Positions 44,790-52,588 of a stretch of DNA of 64,000 nt are shown here, in pieces (within the stretch, counting starts at the first letter, position 1; the number at the start of each line of letters is the position of its first letter). Under the pieces are notes generated by a model. It did no database searches. It worked only from the letters and a program-made list of their open reading frames with translations, and was not told where the DNA came from. Source of the stretch: Chryseobacterium sp. GVT01B (GTDB lineage Bacteria; Bacteroidota; Bacteroidia; Flavobacteriales; Weeksellaceae); NCBI RefSeq assembly GCF_019970045.1, contig NZ_JAHXYI010000006.1, positions 186,001 to 250,000 on the forward strand. The letters are read 5' to 3'. Position numbers and translations under genes: made by a program.

Positions 44790-45491
44790 TTAATCCAGTT
44801 TTTTGTTTTCAACTTTCGTCGTCTTATCGATTTTGAACGCCCTGATAGGATCGTTATAGTAAACAAATTTTGCAGTATTCTGGATATTCCCTTTCAAAGA
44901 ATCTTTTACATTTACTTCTGCATAATTTCCGTTTTTAGAATCGATATTCAGATTGGTGATTTTCCAGTAAGGAGCAATTAAACTTGCTGTATCTGAGATT
45001 TTTATAACCGCTTCTTTAGACAATCCAAGAAAATTCGCACGGCTTCTGTTGTGCATTTCCACTTCTGCTCTTCTTGTGTTGACAGATCCCATGAAACTTG
45101 CATTATTTTTCATATTAAGTCTGAAATTGTCGGTCTTGATTTCACTTGAAATATTCACTTCCACAGAGTCAGAAATGGCTACTTTTTCCAGGTTATATTT
45201 TGAATAAATCGTTACATTATAAAAATCTACGCCTTTTGTACCTCTTTTTTCTTTAATGAAAAGTGTTTTGTCTTTTACATCCACATCCAGATTGCTCGCC
45301 ACATTCGGATAGGTTTCTATTTCCACAAAATTCTTGGGCCCTTTGGCATAAAATACACGGAATTTCCCTTCCAGATCAAGGTTGACGAACTCCGAAACAT
45401 CCACATCCTTCTTTTCAATATTTCCTTTCGGAGAAACTTTTCCACAGGAAACTACTGCCATCAGCATCAATGTGTATACAACTTTTTTCAT
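44790..45491 (-). CDS. GIN/DUF2807 domain lipoprotein
   Basis: 233 residues from ATG 45491, chosen because the 21-residue upstream extension in the open frame has no signal character whereas MKKVVYTLMLMAVVSCGK is a lipoprotein signal. The mature part is a putative auto-transporter adhesin head (GIN/DUF2807) beta-helix: KNFVEIETYPNVASNLDVDV, RGTKGVDFYNVTIYSK, ISDSVEVNISSE and ISDTASLIAPYWKITNLN. Likely a cell-surface or periplasmic structural protein; function unknown. Confidence 0.88.
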   Translation of the reverse strand: MKKVVYTLMLMAVVSCGKVSPKGNIEKKDVDVSEFVNLDLEGKFRVFYAKGPKNFVEIETYPNVASNLDVDVKDKTLFIKEKRGTKGVDFYNVTIYSKYNLEKVAISDSVEVNISSEIKTDNFRLNMKNNASFMGSVNTRRAEVEMHNRSRANFLGLSKEAVIKISDTASLIAPYWKITNLNIDSKNGNYAEVNVKDSLKGNIQNTAKFVYYNDPIRAFKIDKTTKVENKKLD

Positions 45492-45681
45492 ATTTAATTT
45501 TAAATATTCTATATTATAACCGTAAAGATATTTATTGAAAATCTCTGAAAGCATTTTTCATAGCTCTCAATGGACTTTCAATATTACTTTTGAACAAAAA
45601 TAGGATTAAAATTTCTAAAAATCTTTGTCTTTTGACAATAAAATACCTGATAATTTTCAATTTTTTGCTTTTCGGGAAAGA

Positions 45682-46065
45682 CTATTTCTCCTTTCCTTTT
45701 ACTTTTTTATAAAACCAGGTTTTAGGACTTCCAGCCAGTGAAAACAAAAGCAGATAATCTTTATTTATACCTGAAATTTTCATTGAAGTTGCTTCTTTAT
45801 CATCATTATACTTCATTTTCAACAGATTATTTTCTATTTCATAAGTCCCGCTATTCCCCATTGAACTGAAAGTTTTATCCTTATAAAAAGTGAGAATTCC
45901 TGTTCCGTATCTGGAATTTTTTGTCTTGGTTTTCAATGTATCTGTCTGATGGATTTCCCCATCATAAATATCAATAAATTCCCATGAACCAGAAAGTTTA
46001 TTGGATGAACATGAAGCTGCAAAAAGTAAAAGAAAATAAAAAAGAATTGGCTTGAGTTTAAACAT
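45682..46065 (-). CDS. Small lipoprotein, lipocalin-like
   Basis: 127 residues. Lipobox ASC in FYFLLLFAASCSS. The body begins LSGSWEFIDIYDG and continues with short strands (TGILTFYKDKTFSSMGNSG, TYEIENNLLKMKYNDDKEA), as in the small lipocalin-like proteins common in Bacteroidota. The C-terminus is a lysine-rich FYKKVKGKEK. Ligand and role are unknown. A separate transcript: 190 bases separate it from the GIN lipoprotein downstream. Confidence 0.8.
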   Translation of the reverse strand: MFKLKPILFYFLLLFAASCSSNKLSGSWEFIDIYDGEIHQTDTLKTKTKNSRYGTGILTFYKDKTFSSMGNSGTYEIENNLLKMKYNDDKEATSMKISGINKDYLLLFSLAGSPKTWFYKKVKGKEK

Positions 46066-46092
46066 CCTGATTAAAAGTTTTTATAAAATTAC

Positions 46093-46122
46093 AAAAAGCA
46101 CCCTGCTGACAGAGTGCTTTTT
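46093..46122 (-). terminator. Terminator of the GT2-DUF4199 transcript
   Basis: AAAAAGCAC / GTGCTTTTT with an inner CTG/CAG helix and a CTGA loop. It lies upstream of the lipocalin-like gene and 158 bases after the GT2 stop, beyond the repeat at 46153-46206. Confidence 0.7.
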
Positions 46123-46152
46123 ATGTATTGAAATTGGAATCATTATTTAGCG

Positions 46153-46206
46153 TAACCACCCCGTCAAAAATTCTTTGAATTTTCGCCACCCCTCCAGAGG
46201 ATGGGA
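46153..46206. repeat. Interspersed palindromic repeat, copy 2
   Basis: AACCACCCCGTCAAAAATTC, TTTGAATTTTCGCCACCCCTCC and AGAGGATGGG: the reverse complement of 28287-28340 with few changes (the centre TTC-TTT-GAA is inverted to TTC-AAA-GAA in the other copy). The centre is palindromic and can fold. Confidence 0.75.
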
Positions 46207-46279
46207 ATGGTCATACATCGACTAAAGATTTATATTAACAGATTATTTTCAGTATGTTTAACTGAATACCCCTCTGAAT

Positions 46280-47230
46280 TTATATCACTTCGTCGATATT
46301 ATAGTTCTTGTGCTCACGATTGGTTCTGATAATCATTTCTCCTAAGAATCCTGCTACAAACAGAAGGCTTCCCAAGATCATCATTGTTAAAGCAATAAAG
46401 AACCAAGGATTATTGGTAATTAAATGTCCGTAAATTCCTCTTGCAACGTCAATCAGTTTAGAAATTCCCAGCCAAAGTGCAGAAAGAAAACCAACAATAA
46501 ACATTAACGTTCCTACTGCTCCAAAGAAATGCATTGGTCTTCCTCCAAAACGGCTTACAAACCACAGCGTTATCAAATCCAGAAAACCTCTTACAAATCT
46601 TTCAGTACCGAATTTTGATGTTCCGTAAGGTCTTGCCTGATGCTGTACTTCTTTTTCCGTGATTCTTCTGAAACCTGCATTGGCAGCCAGTACCGGAATA
46701 TAGCGGTGCATATCTCCGTAAACATCAACAGATTTTACAACCTGCTTTTTGTAAGCTTTCAAACCACAGTTGAAGTCATGAAGATAAACTCCTGAAACTT
46801 TTCTTGCTGCTGCATTGAATAGTTTTGACGGAATATTTTTCGTCATTACATTATCAAAACGCTTCTTTTTCCAACCGGAAACAATATCATAATTATCATG
46901 AATCACCATATTGTACAGTTCAGGAATTTCTTCAGGGAAATCCTGCAGGTCGGCATCCATGGTAATCACTACATCTCCGTTTGTTCTTTCAAAGGCTGCA
47001 TGAAGCGCCTGTGATTTTCCATAATTTCTGGAAAATTTAATAGCGTGGATCTGAGGATACTGAACTTTCATATTCTCAATAATGCTCCACGACAAATCCG
47101 TACTTCCATCGTCTACAAACCAGATCTCGTAAGATAAATTGCTGGTTGTGCATACTTTATCAATTCTTGAAAAAAGCTCTTCCAGAGAGTCTTCTTCGTT
47201 CAGTAACGGAATAACTATAGATAAATTCAT
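46280..47230 (-). CDS. Family 2 glycosyltransferase, DPM1/GtrB-like
   Basis: 316 residues. Transfers a sugar to polyprenyl phosphate or a related acceptor at the inner membrane. GT-A motifs: LSIVIPLLNEEDSLEELF, WFVDDGSTDLSWSII, DVVITMDADLQDFPEEIPEL (DAD metal site) and HDFNCGLKAYKK. Two C-terminal transmembrane helices (HFFGAVGTLMFIVGFLSALW and FFIALTMMILGSLLFVAGF) are typical of the GtrB-like branch. Probably co-transcribed with the DUF4199 gene, 16 bases away. Confidence 0.93.
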   Translation of the reverse strand: MNLSIVIPLLNEEDSLEELFSRIDKVCTTSNLSYEIWFVDDGSTDLSWSIIENMKVQYPQIHAIKFSRNYGKSQALHAAFERTNGDVVITMDADLQDFPEEIPELYNMVIHDNYDIVSGWKKKRFDNVMTKNIPSKLFNAAARKVSGVYLHDFNCGLKAYKKQVVKSVDVYGDMHRYIPVLAANAGFRRITEKEVQHQARPYGTSKFGTERFVRGFLDLITLWFVSRFGGRPMHFFGAVGTLMFIVGFLSALWLGISKLIDVARGIYGHLITNNPWFFIALTMMILGSLLFVAGFLGEMIIRTNREHKNYNIDEVI

Positions 47231-47246
47231 TTAATTTTAATAAAAA

Positions 47247-47849
47247 TTAGGCTTGATTTGTTTCTTCGGGCTGATGTATTGTTCTTGTTCTGAAAAACGC
47301 TCCGAAAAACACCGACAAAACTACGTAAAATATAAGAATTGCTGCAAAGTATCCTGAAAAATGACTTGCGGTAAGCATATCTTTTCCTTTAACAGCTTCC
47401 GGAGTGAAGCTTTGTAGCCTTTCTTTGTACTTCTGATCCAGCTCATCAATATCTTTCTGATGCTTCAGGATTTTTCTTGCAGAAGTATATTCTGTATCCA
47501 ATTCTGATTTTTGTCTCTGAACATATTGGTAGTTCAACAGCTTTTTAGCCGCCGGATCTACAAAGTTTAAAAAGGCATAAATACTGAAGATGGAAAGAAT
47601 TCCTCCGACAAACATCGGAACGAATGCTCTTTTGAAAGCATCTTTGAATTTTACTACTCTATGGTTGTTCCAAAAGGATTTTACAGACCAGAAAGCAGTC
47701 CCCGCATAGAGAAGAGGCAAAACAAAAGCATTGGCTTTCAAAGAGATATCAAAATAATTGATTCCTGAGAAAAAAGTGTATACTACAAAGAAAACGATCA
47801 TTGTAGCGATAAAAAGTATAATTCCTAGTGTTGATGGACTTTTCGTCAT
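47247..47849 (-). CDS. DUF4199 membrane protein
   Basis: 200 residues from ATG 47849 (MTKSPSTLG); the open frame extends 26 codons upstream, but that part is Lys/Arg-rich without family character and runs toward the SRP RNA promoter. Four membrane segments: GIILFIATMIVFFVVYTFFS, ANAFVLPLLYAGTAFWSV, FVPMFVGGILSIFSIYAFLN and FAAILIFYVVLSVFFGAF, with a central coiled-coil-like loop (QRQKSELDTEYTSARKIL). A Bacteroidota family of unknown function, often next to a GT2 gene as here. Confidence 0.88.
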   Translation of the reverse strand: MTKSPSTLGIILFIATMIVFFVVYTFFSGINYFDISLKANAFVLPLLYAGTAFWSVKSFWNNHRVVKFKDAFKRAFVPMFVGGILSIFSIYAFLNFVDPAAKKLLNYQYVQRQKSELDTEYTSARKILKHQKDIDELDQKYKERLQSFTPEAVKGKDMLTASHFSGYFAAILIFYVVLSVFFGAFFRTRTIHQPEETNQA

Positions 47850-47948
47850 ATTTAAATTTTTAGAAAAAAGTTGAAAAATTTTCCCTCTAAATGTCAAGCG
47901 TTTAGCTTTACCACTGCATTTTTTCAACTAATTTTCTTTAATAAAGTT

Positions 47949-47977
47949 TTGAAGTTTATAAAATATTCCTACCTTTG
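47949..47977 (+). promoter_or_regulatory. Promoter of the SRP RNA (TTG-N18-TACCTTTG)
   Basis: TTG at 47949-47951, 18 bases, TACCTTTG at 47970-47977. It ends 4 bases before the first paired base of the RNA, so transcription starts at or next to 47982. Confidence 0.88.
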
Positions 47978-47981
47978 CAAC

Positions 47982-48084
47982 GGCAAGTCCTAAACAACCA
48001 GCTCCTGAGAATCCTCCAGGGTGGGAACGCAGCAAAGGTAATCGGTCGTAGCGGTGTGATTTAGGTAGCTTGCCATTTTTTTTT
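47982..48084 (+). ncRNA. ffs: Signal recognition particle RNA (small bacterial type) with terminator
   Basis: RNA scaffold of the SRP that binds Ffh for co-translational membrane targeting. The 5' end GGCAAG pairs with the 3' end CTTGCC (48069-48074), and the T-run at 48076-48084 ends transcription. The domain IV core CCAGGGTGGGAACGCAGC with the GGAA-type loop and the AGCAAAGG side is present. The total of about 93 nucleotides matches the 4.5S-type form. It has a perfect consensus promoter. Confidence 0.93.
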
Positions 48085-48193
48085 GGTTTAAAGTGAGAAG
48101 AGAGGTAATTTGATAATTATCTTTTTTTGTTTTTAATACCTTACGCATCATTTTCTTTTTTCTAATTTTCAGATTACCGACTCCCGTTATTGA

Positions 48194-48880
48194 TTAAAAT
48201 TCGAACGTCTCGCCTAATTTCGGTAAAACAAGTTCTACATTTTTATCTGCAAAATGTTTTAATGCACTTTCATGATTGATTTCAATTGCCGGGAAAGTAT
48301 CAAAGTGACATCCGATTACTTTTGGAGTTTTCAATAGTTCAGCAGCAGCAAAAGAAGCTTTTCGAGGGCACATTGTGTAGTGGCTCCCGATAGGAAGGAT
48401 AGAAAGATCAATGTTTCCATATAATCTTGGGAACAGTTCCATATCAGCCATTACTCCTGTATCTCCAGCCAAATAGATATTCTTACCTTCAGGAAGTCTG
48501 AAGATATACCCTACAGGAACACCTCCATAGCTTCCATCAGGAAAAGAACTTGTGTGGTGGGCCGGAACCATGGAAATTTTAAGATCGTCGATTTTTGCTG
48601 ATCCTCCGAGGTTCACATCGTCTTTGTTTTTTGCCTGTTGGAAGTAACCGCATACTTCAGGAACTCCAATGATGGTAGCTTCCGGGTAATGCTGCAACAC
48701 CTCTGCTACATCGGCAATATGATCACCATGTGCATGAGTCAGCAGGATGTAATCGATTTTTTGAGCAGTAATATCAAACCCTGATTCTGCTTTTTTGTAG
48801 TTGTAAAAAGGGTCGCTCAGAATTGTTTTGTCCTTGTAAGTGAACAGGAAACAATTTTGCCCTAAGAATTGTATTTTCAT
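48194..48880 (-). CDS. Metal-dependent hydrolase, UPF0173/MBL fold
   Basis: 228 residues from ATG 48880 (MKIQFLGQNCF); the 14-residue extension upstream in the frame lacks conservation. Metallo-beta-lactamase-fold hydrolase. Metal ligands: LLTHAHGDHIADV (HxHxDH), MVPAHHTSSFPDG, YLAGDTGVMADM and the final IGCHFDTFPAIE. It acts in the cytoplasm on an unknown substrate. It closes the transcript containing the SRPBCC, menA and menB genes, although a 118-base gap precedes it. Confidence 0.92.
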   Translation of the reverse strand: MKIQFLGQNCFLFTYKDKTILSDPFYNYKKAESGFDITAQKIDYILLTHAHGDHIADVAEVLQHYPEATIIGVPEVCGYFQQAKNKDDVNLGGSAKIDDLKISMVPAHHTSSFPDGSYGGVPVGYIFRLPEGKNIYLAGDTGVMADMELFPRLYGNIDLSILPIGSHYTMCPRKASFAAAELLKTPKVIGCHFDTFPAIEINHESALKHFADKNVELVLPKLGETFEF

Positions 48881-48946
48881 TTTAAATTTAGTTTCAATTG
48901 TTATTAAACACAAATGACTCAAATAATTTCACAAACAACACCATGA

Positions 48947-48988
48947 GATTAGTGATATTCGTGAAAGCATTCGTGCCATTCGTGTTTT
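48947..48988. repeat. Periodic ATTCGTG intergenic motif
   Basis: GATTAGTGATATTCGTGAAA then GCATTCGTGCCATTCGTG: three exact ATTCGTG units with 9-12 base period. Its reverse complement resembles the CACxxATT string at 28164-28196. Confidence 0.45.
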
Positions 48989-48998
48989 CTTTAATTTA

Positions 48999-49445
48999 TT
49001 ATTTCGATGGGAATTTGTCCTCAATAAGTCTGAGATTAATACCATGTTCCAAATATGCTTTACAGCCATCTAAAACCGTCGTAAAACCACCTGTATTGTC
49101 ATTAATCTGTTTCATCAGATCTTCGCCAGTCTGATTGAATCCGTAGCTCTTAATGATAACAAGAGTTCCTTTTTCCATAGTTTTGAATTCGTAGTCTACA
49201 TTCGTTGAAGGATCTCCCCACTCTGTTCTGATCAGCTGGTTCGGAATGATCTTATGTACATTTACTGCGTTTTTCACACCATACATTTCCCATTCCCAGG
49301 TAACCGTTTTACCTTCTTCTAATTTTCCGGTAGATTTTGTGAACCAGAAATTTGTTGTTATTTCAGGATTGATAAATGCTTCAAAGACATCTTCAACCGG
49401 TTTTCTGATAAGCATTTGAGCTTCAACATAGACATTAGAACTCAT
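48999..49445 (-). CDS. SRPBCC domain protein (AHSA1-like)
   Basis: 148 residues forming a hydrophobic-cavity START/SRPBCC fold: VEAQMLIRKPVEDVFEAFI, NFWFTKSTGKLEEGKTVTWEWEM and RTEWGDPSTNVDYEF, ending TVLDGCKAYLEHGINLRL. Members bind lipids or small ligands or act as co-chaperones; nothing further can be said. Encoded 17 bases downstream of menA. Confidence 0.88.
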   Translation of the reverse strand: MSSNVYVEAQMLIRKPVEDVFEAFINPEITTNFWFTKSTGKLEEGKTVTWEWEMYGVKNAVNVHKIIPNQLIRTEWGDPSTNVDYEFKTMEKGTLVIIKSYGFNQTGEDLMKQINDNTGGFTTVLDGCKAYLEHGINLRLIEDKFPSK

Positions 49446-49462
49446 GATATACTATTTTAGAT

Positions 49463-50392
49463 TTAGTTAAATAAATTAAGTCCGGCTGCCGTAAGAATGG
49501 CCATTACAAAAGTCATGATACCTACCTGCTTTAAATATTGGTCTAATTCTTTTGGCTCTTTTACCGACATGATATTTCTTCTCAGCTTTGATAATGGAAA
49601 TAACAGGATCATTACGATGAAAACATAATAATTTTGCTGTTGTATAAATCCGTTTACTCCTAAAAAAATAAGGATTAGTATCAATGGAAGCTGTAACAGG
49701 ATCATTTCATAGATCATTGCATTTTTGAATCCTATTCTCAACGCAAAGCTGTTTTTTCCCGATAGTTTATCGCTTTCAATATCTCTCATATTGTTCAGAT
49801 TAAGAACTGCCATACTCATCATTCCAACAGCTGTTCCAGGTAATAACATATCCCAGCTGAAAGTTTTTGTAAATAAGAAATAGCTTCCACACACAGAAAC
49901 AAGTCCGAAAAAGATAAACACGAAGATATCTCCCAACCCCATGTATCCGTAAGGTTTTTTACCTACTGTATACCCAATCGCCGCCAAAATACTCGCTACA
50001 CCCAATCCTATGAAAATATAAAACTCATTCATATAATTTGGAATGAAAGCAACATACAACAAAGCAATGGTGGCAATGAAAGACAATGCTGCGAAAAGAA
50101 TCACTGCATTTTTCATCTGTTTTGCCGTAATTTTTCCTGATGCTACGGCTCTTGCTTCAGCTTCATTGATTCTCTTGGCATCGGTACCTTTTACTCCATC
50201 ACCGTAGTCATTGGCATAATTTGATAAAATCTGGTATAAAAGCGTTACCAAAAGAGCAAGTGCCAGAATCTTCCAGTCCCAGATTCCACCTTCTCCGTAA
50301 AGTCTCCATTTTGCAATGAAGGCTCCCATAATAATTCCGCTTAAGGAAAGCGGTAAAGTTCTTAGCCTTGCGGCTTTTATCCAATCAGTCAT
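49463..50392 (-). CDS. menA: 1,4-dihydroxy-2-naphthoate polyprenyltransferase
   Basis: Attaches a polyprenyl chain to 1,4-dihydroxy-2-naphthoate to form demethylmenaquinone. 309 residues from ATG 50392 (MTDWIKAARLRTLPLS, the typical family start); the upstream open frame crosses a long hairpin and is not used. Around eight or nine membrane helices. The first Asp-rich motif is SNYANDYGDGVKGTDAKR (NDxxDxxxD-like) and the second is NNMRDIESDKLSGKNSFA. It is preceded by menB, the previous step. Confidence 0.95.
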   Translation of the reverse strand: MTDWIKAARLRTLPLSLSGIIMGAFIAKWRLYGEGGIWDWKILALALLVTLLYQILSNYANDYGDGVKGTDAKRINEAEARAVASGKITAKQMKNAVILFAALSFIATIALLYVAFIPNYMNEFYIFIGLGVASILAAIGYTVGKKPYGYMGLGDIFVFIFFGLVSVCGSYFLFTKTFSWDMLLPGTAVGMMSMAVLNLNNMRDIESDKLSGKNSFALRIGFKNAMIYEMILLQLPLILILIFLGVNGFIQQQNYYVFIVMILLFPLSKLRRNIMSVKEPKELDQYLKQVGIMTFVMAILTAAGLNLFN

Positions 50393-50411
50393 ATAATTAT
50401 AATTGATAAAC

Positions 50412-50454
50412 GATAATTGATAAATGATATATGAATCATCATTTATCAATTATC
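50412..50454 (-). promoter_or_regulatory. 17-base perfect hairpin in the menB-menA gap
   Basis: Arms GATAATTGATAAATGAT and ATCATTTATCAATTATC pair perfectly around a 9-base loop; no T-run follows. It fills the gap between the menB stop (50465) and the menA start (50392) and is preceded on the left by a partial direct copy (AATTGATAAACGATAATTGA). Possible RNA-processing or mRNA-stability element. Confidence 0.6.
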
Positions 50455-50464
50455 AGTTATATTT

Positions 50465-51301
50465 TTAGGATATCCATTGATCTTCTCCGAAGTTTGGCTT
50501 TCTTTTTTCAAGGAATGCATTTCTTCCTTCCTGAGCTTCTTCTGTCATATAGGCAAGACGGGTTGCTTCTCCTGCAAAAACCTGCTGGCCTACCATCCCA
50601 TCATCTGTAAGGTTCATAGCAAATTTCAGCATTCTGATAGACATCGGTGATTTTCCTAAAATTTCCTGAGCCCATTCGTAAGCTGTATCTTCCAATTCCG
50701 CATGCGGAACCACTTTGTTTACCATTCCCATTTCGAAAGCTTCCTGCGCGGAATAGTTTCTTCCTAAAAAGAAAATTTCACGGGCCTTTTTCTGACCTAC
50801 CATTTTAGCAAGGTAAGCAGAACCGTAACCACCATCAAAGCTGGTAACGTCGGCATCTGTCTGCTTGAAAATAGCGTGTTCTTTACTCGCTAAAGTCAAA
50901 TCACATACAACATGAAGTGAGTGTCCTCCACCAACTGCCCATCCCGGAACAACTGCAATAACTACTTTCGGCATGAAACGGATCAAACGCTGAACTTCAA
51001 GAATGTTCAAACGGTGTCTTCCGTCTTCTCCTACATATCCCTGATGTCCTCTGGCTTTTTGATCTCCTCCACTACAGAATGCCCAGCCGCCGTCTTTAGG
51101 GCTTGGTCCTTCTCCTGAAAGCAAAACAACCCCTATTGAAGGGTCTTCAGAAGCATCATAAAAAGCATCATATAGTTCTGAAGTAGTCTTGGGTCTGAAT
51201 GCATTACGAACCTCTGGTCTGTTGAAAGCAATTCTTGCTACTCCGTTAGATTTTTTATAGGTAATATCTTCGTATTCCTTGGCGGTTTTCCACTCGATCA
51301 T
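50465..51301 (-). CDS. menB: 1,4-dihydroxy-2-naphthoyl-CoA synthase
   Basis: Ring-closing step of menaquinone synthesis from o-succinylbenzoyl-CoA. 278 residues, crotonase fold. Motifs: NRPEVRNAFRPKTTSELYD, GGWAFCSGGDQKARG, PGWAVGGGHSLHVVCDLT and QTDADVTSFDGGYGSAYLAK. The Asp in TDADV suggests the bicarbonate-independent (type II) branch, since type I enzymes such as E. coli have a Gly there. The residue after DV is Thr, where the family usually has Gly. It heads the men transcript. Confidence 0.96.
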   Translation of the reverse strand: MIEWKTAKEYEDITYKKSNGVARIAFNRPEVRNAFRPKTTSELYDAFYDASEDPSIGVVLLSGEGPSPKDGGWAFCSGGDQKARGHQGYVGEDGRHRLNILEVQRLIRFMPKVVIAVVPGWAVGGGHSLHVVCDLTLASKEHAIFKQTDADVTSFDGGYGSAYLAKMVGQKKAREIFFLGRNYSAQEAFEMGMVNKVVPHAELEDTAYEWAQEILGKSPMSIRMLKFAMNLTDDGMVGQQVFAGEATRLAYMTEEAQEGRNAFLEKRKPNFGEDQWIS

Positions 51302-51318
51302 CTTATAAAAATTTTTCT

Positions 51319-51326
51319 CAAAGATA
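51319..51326 (-). promoter_or_regulatory. -7 promoter box of menB
   Basis: Minus-strand TATCTTTG matches TAnnTTTG, 18 bases upstream of the menB start. No correctly spaced TTG. Confidence 0.6.
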
Positions 51327-51333
51327 CGGAATT

Positions 51334-51350
51334 ACAGAGAAATTCTCTGT
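51334..51350. promoter_or_regulatory. Palindrome ACAGAGAA-A-TTCTCTGT upstream of menB
   Basis: Perfect 8-base arms around a single A. It covers the region where the -33 element would be expected, so it may be an operator. Confidence 0.4.
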
Positions 51351-51468
51351 GTGAAATTCACCTATCATTTAAACAAAGAAGAGTTTTTTTTCATTCAAAA
51401 TTTCTGTTTATAAATATTGAATAAGAATGTATTTTCAGAATGAACCATCCCCCTTTATTCTTAAAAAC

Positions 51469-51500
51469 AAAAGCCGGAACATTTCCTGTTCCGGCTTTTT
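51469..51500 (-). terminator. Terminator of the gyrA-TPR transcript
   Basis: Perfect 13-base stem AAAAGCCGGAACA / TGTTCCGGCTTTT with loop TTTCC; on the minus strand TTTTGTTTTTAAG follows. Begins 21 bases after the TPR stop. Confidence 0.93.
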
Positions 51501-51520
51501 ATGATTGAGTTATCAAATGA

Positions 51521-52558
51521 TTACTTTGTTGCTGTAGCACTAAGCTCAGCTTCTTTAGCTTTCATCTCTTTAACTTTATCCATATTTTTAGTTACTATGT
51601 AAATTTCCTTTAACGCTGTAACTGCATCAAGACTCTTTGGATTTGCTTTATACCATCCTTCAGCGTATGGTAATGCTTTTCCAAATCTTTCTCTTCTTGC
51701 GTCGATTAATTTAGAAGCCTCATCCGGTTTGTCTTTTCTCAATGCATTGATCTCTCCTACTACTTTAGCATCATCACCAATAGTTGTATATACTAAGTTT
51801 TGATATGCATCAGAGAAGTCAGGCTTAAGCTCAACTGCTTTTTTAAACGCTTCTAAAGCATCATTAACAGTAGCAGGGTTTTTAGCCTGCATTACCCCAA
51901 GGTTATACCAGTTTGTTGCGTCATTTGGGTTCTTAGCTAATTGTTCTTTCAATCCGGAAACAAATTTATCTGTATTTCCTGATTGAAGATATGCTGTAGT
52001 CTGAGCTTCTTTAAGCTTAGCACTGTTTGGGAATTTAACTAATCCTTTTTCAATAACAGCAAGAGCCTCAGGTGCTTTTTTCGCATTAAGAAGTAATGAA
52101 GTAAGAGTTTCGTATAAGTCTGATTCTATACTTTTTGTCTGTTCAGTTTTGAAATCAGTATAGTCCGGGTTCTTCTTCATAAGCTCCCAAGTCGCTTTAT
52201 CAAGATTCACTACCTGTCCTGTTTTCTTTTCTTTTGCAGTATAAGTAGTTTCTACTCCTGTAAATCCGGAATTAACAAGGTCTGTATATATTTTGATAGA
52301 CTGGTCGCTGTTATTCGCTAATGCGTGACTAAGTCCAGCATAATACATATATATTTTGTTGTCCTGTCCATTAGCCTTCAATAGGTCATAAACTTCTATA
52401 AACTTAGGTGCTGCAGCTGCATAATTTTTTGCATTATATGCATCCATAGCAACTTTATTAGCTTCCTGAAGCTGGGCATTCAAAGCATTGGCATCTTTTT
52501 TCTGCCCAAAAGCAAAAGCAGACGCTACGATAGCCATTCCTAAAATTAGTTTCTTCAT
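51521..52558 (-). CDS. Exported tetratricopeptide repeat protein
   Basis: 345 residues with a signal peptide (MKKLILGMAIVASAFAFGQ). At least five TPR-type helix pairs: AMDAYNAKNYAAAAPKFIEV, KIYMYYAGLSHALANNSDQS, LLLNAKKAPEALAVIEKGLV, ATNWYNLGVMQAKNPATVND and AFKKAVELKPDFSDAYQNLV. This gives a helical scaffold for protein-protein contacts in the periplasm. The partner is unknown. It follows gyrA by 30 bases and probably shares its transcript; the strong terminator is downstream. Confidence 0.9.
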   Translation of the reverse strand: MKKLILGMAIVASAFAFGQKKDANALNAQLQEANKVAMDAYNAKNYAAAAPKFIEVYDLLKANGQDNKIYMYYAGLSHALANNSDQSIKIYTDLVNSGFTGVETTYTAKEKKTGQVVNLDKATWELMKKNPDYTDFKTEQTKSIESDLYETLTSLLLNAKKAPEALAVIEKGLVKFPNSAKLKEAQTTAYLQSGNTDKFVSGLKEQLAKNPNDATNWYNLGVMQAKNPATVNDALEAFKKAVELKPDFSDAYQNLVYTTIGDDAKVVGEINALRKDKPDEASKLIDARRERFGKALPYAEGWYKANPKSLDAVTALKEIYIVTKNMDKVKEMKAKEAELSATATK

Positions 52559-52588
52559 AATAACTATTTTATATTTATATTGTACAAT

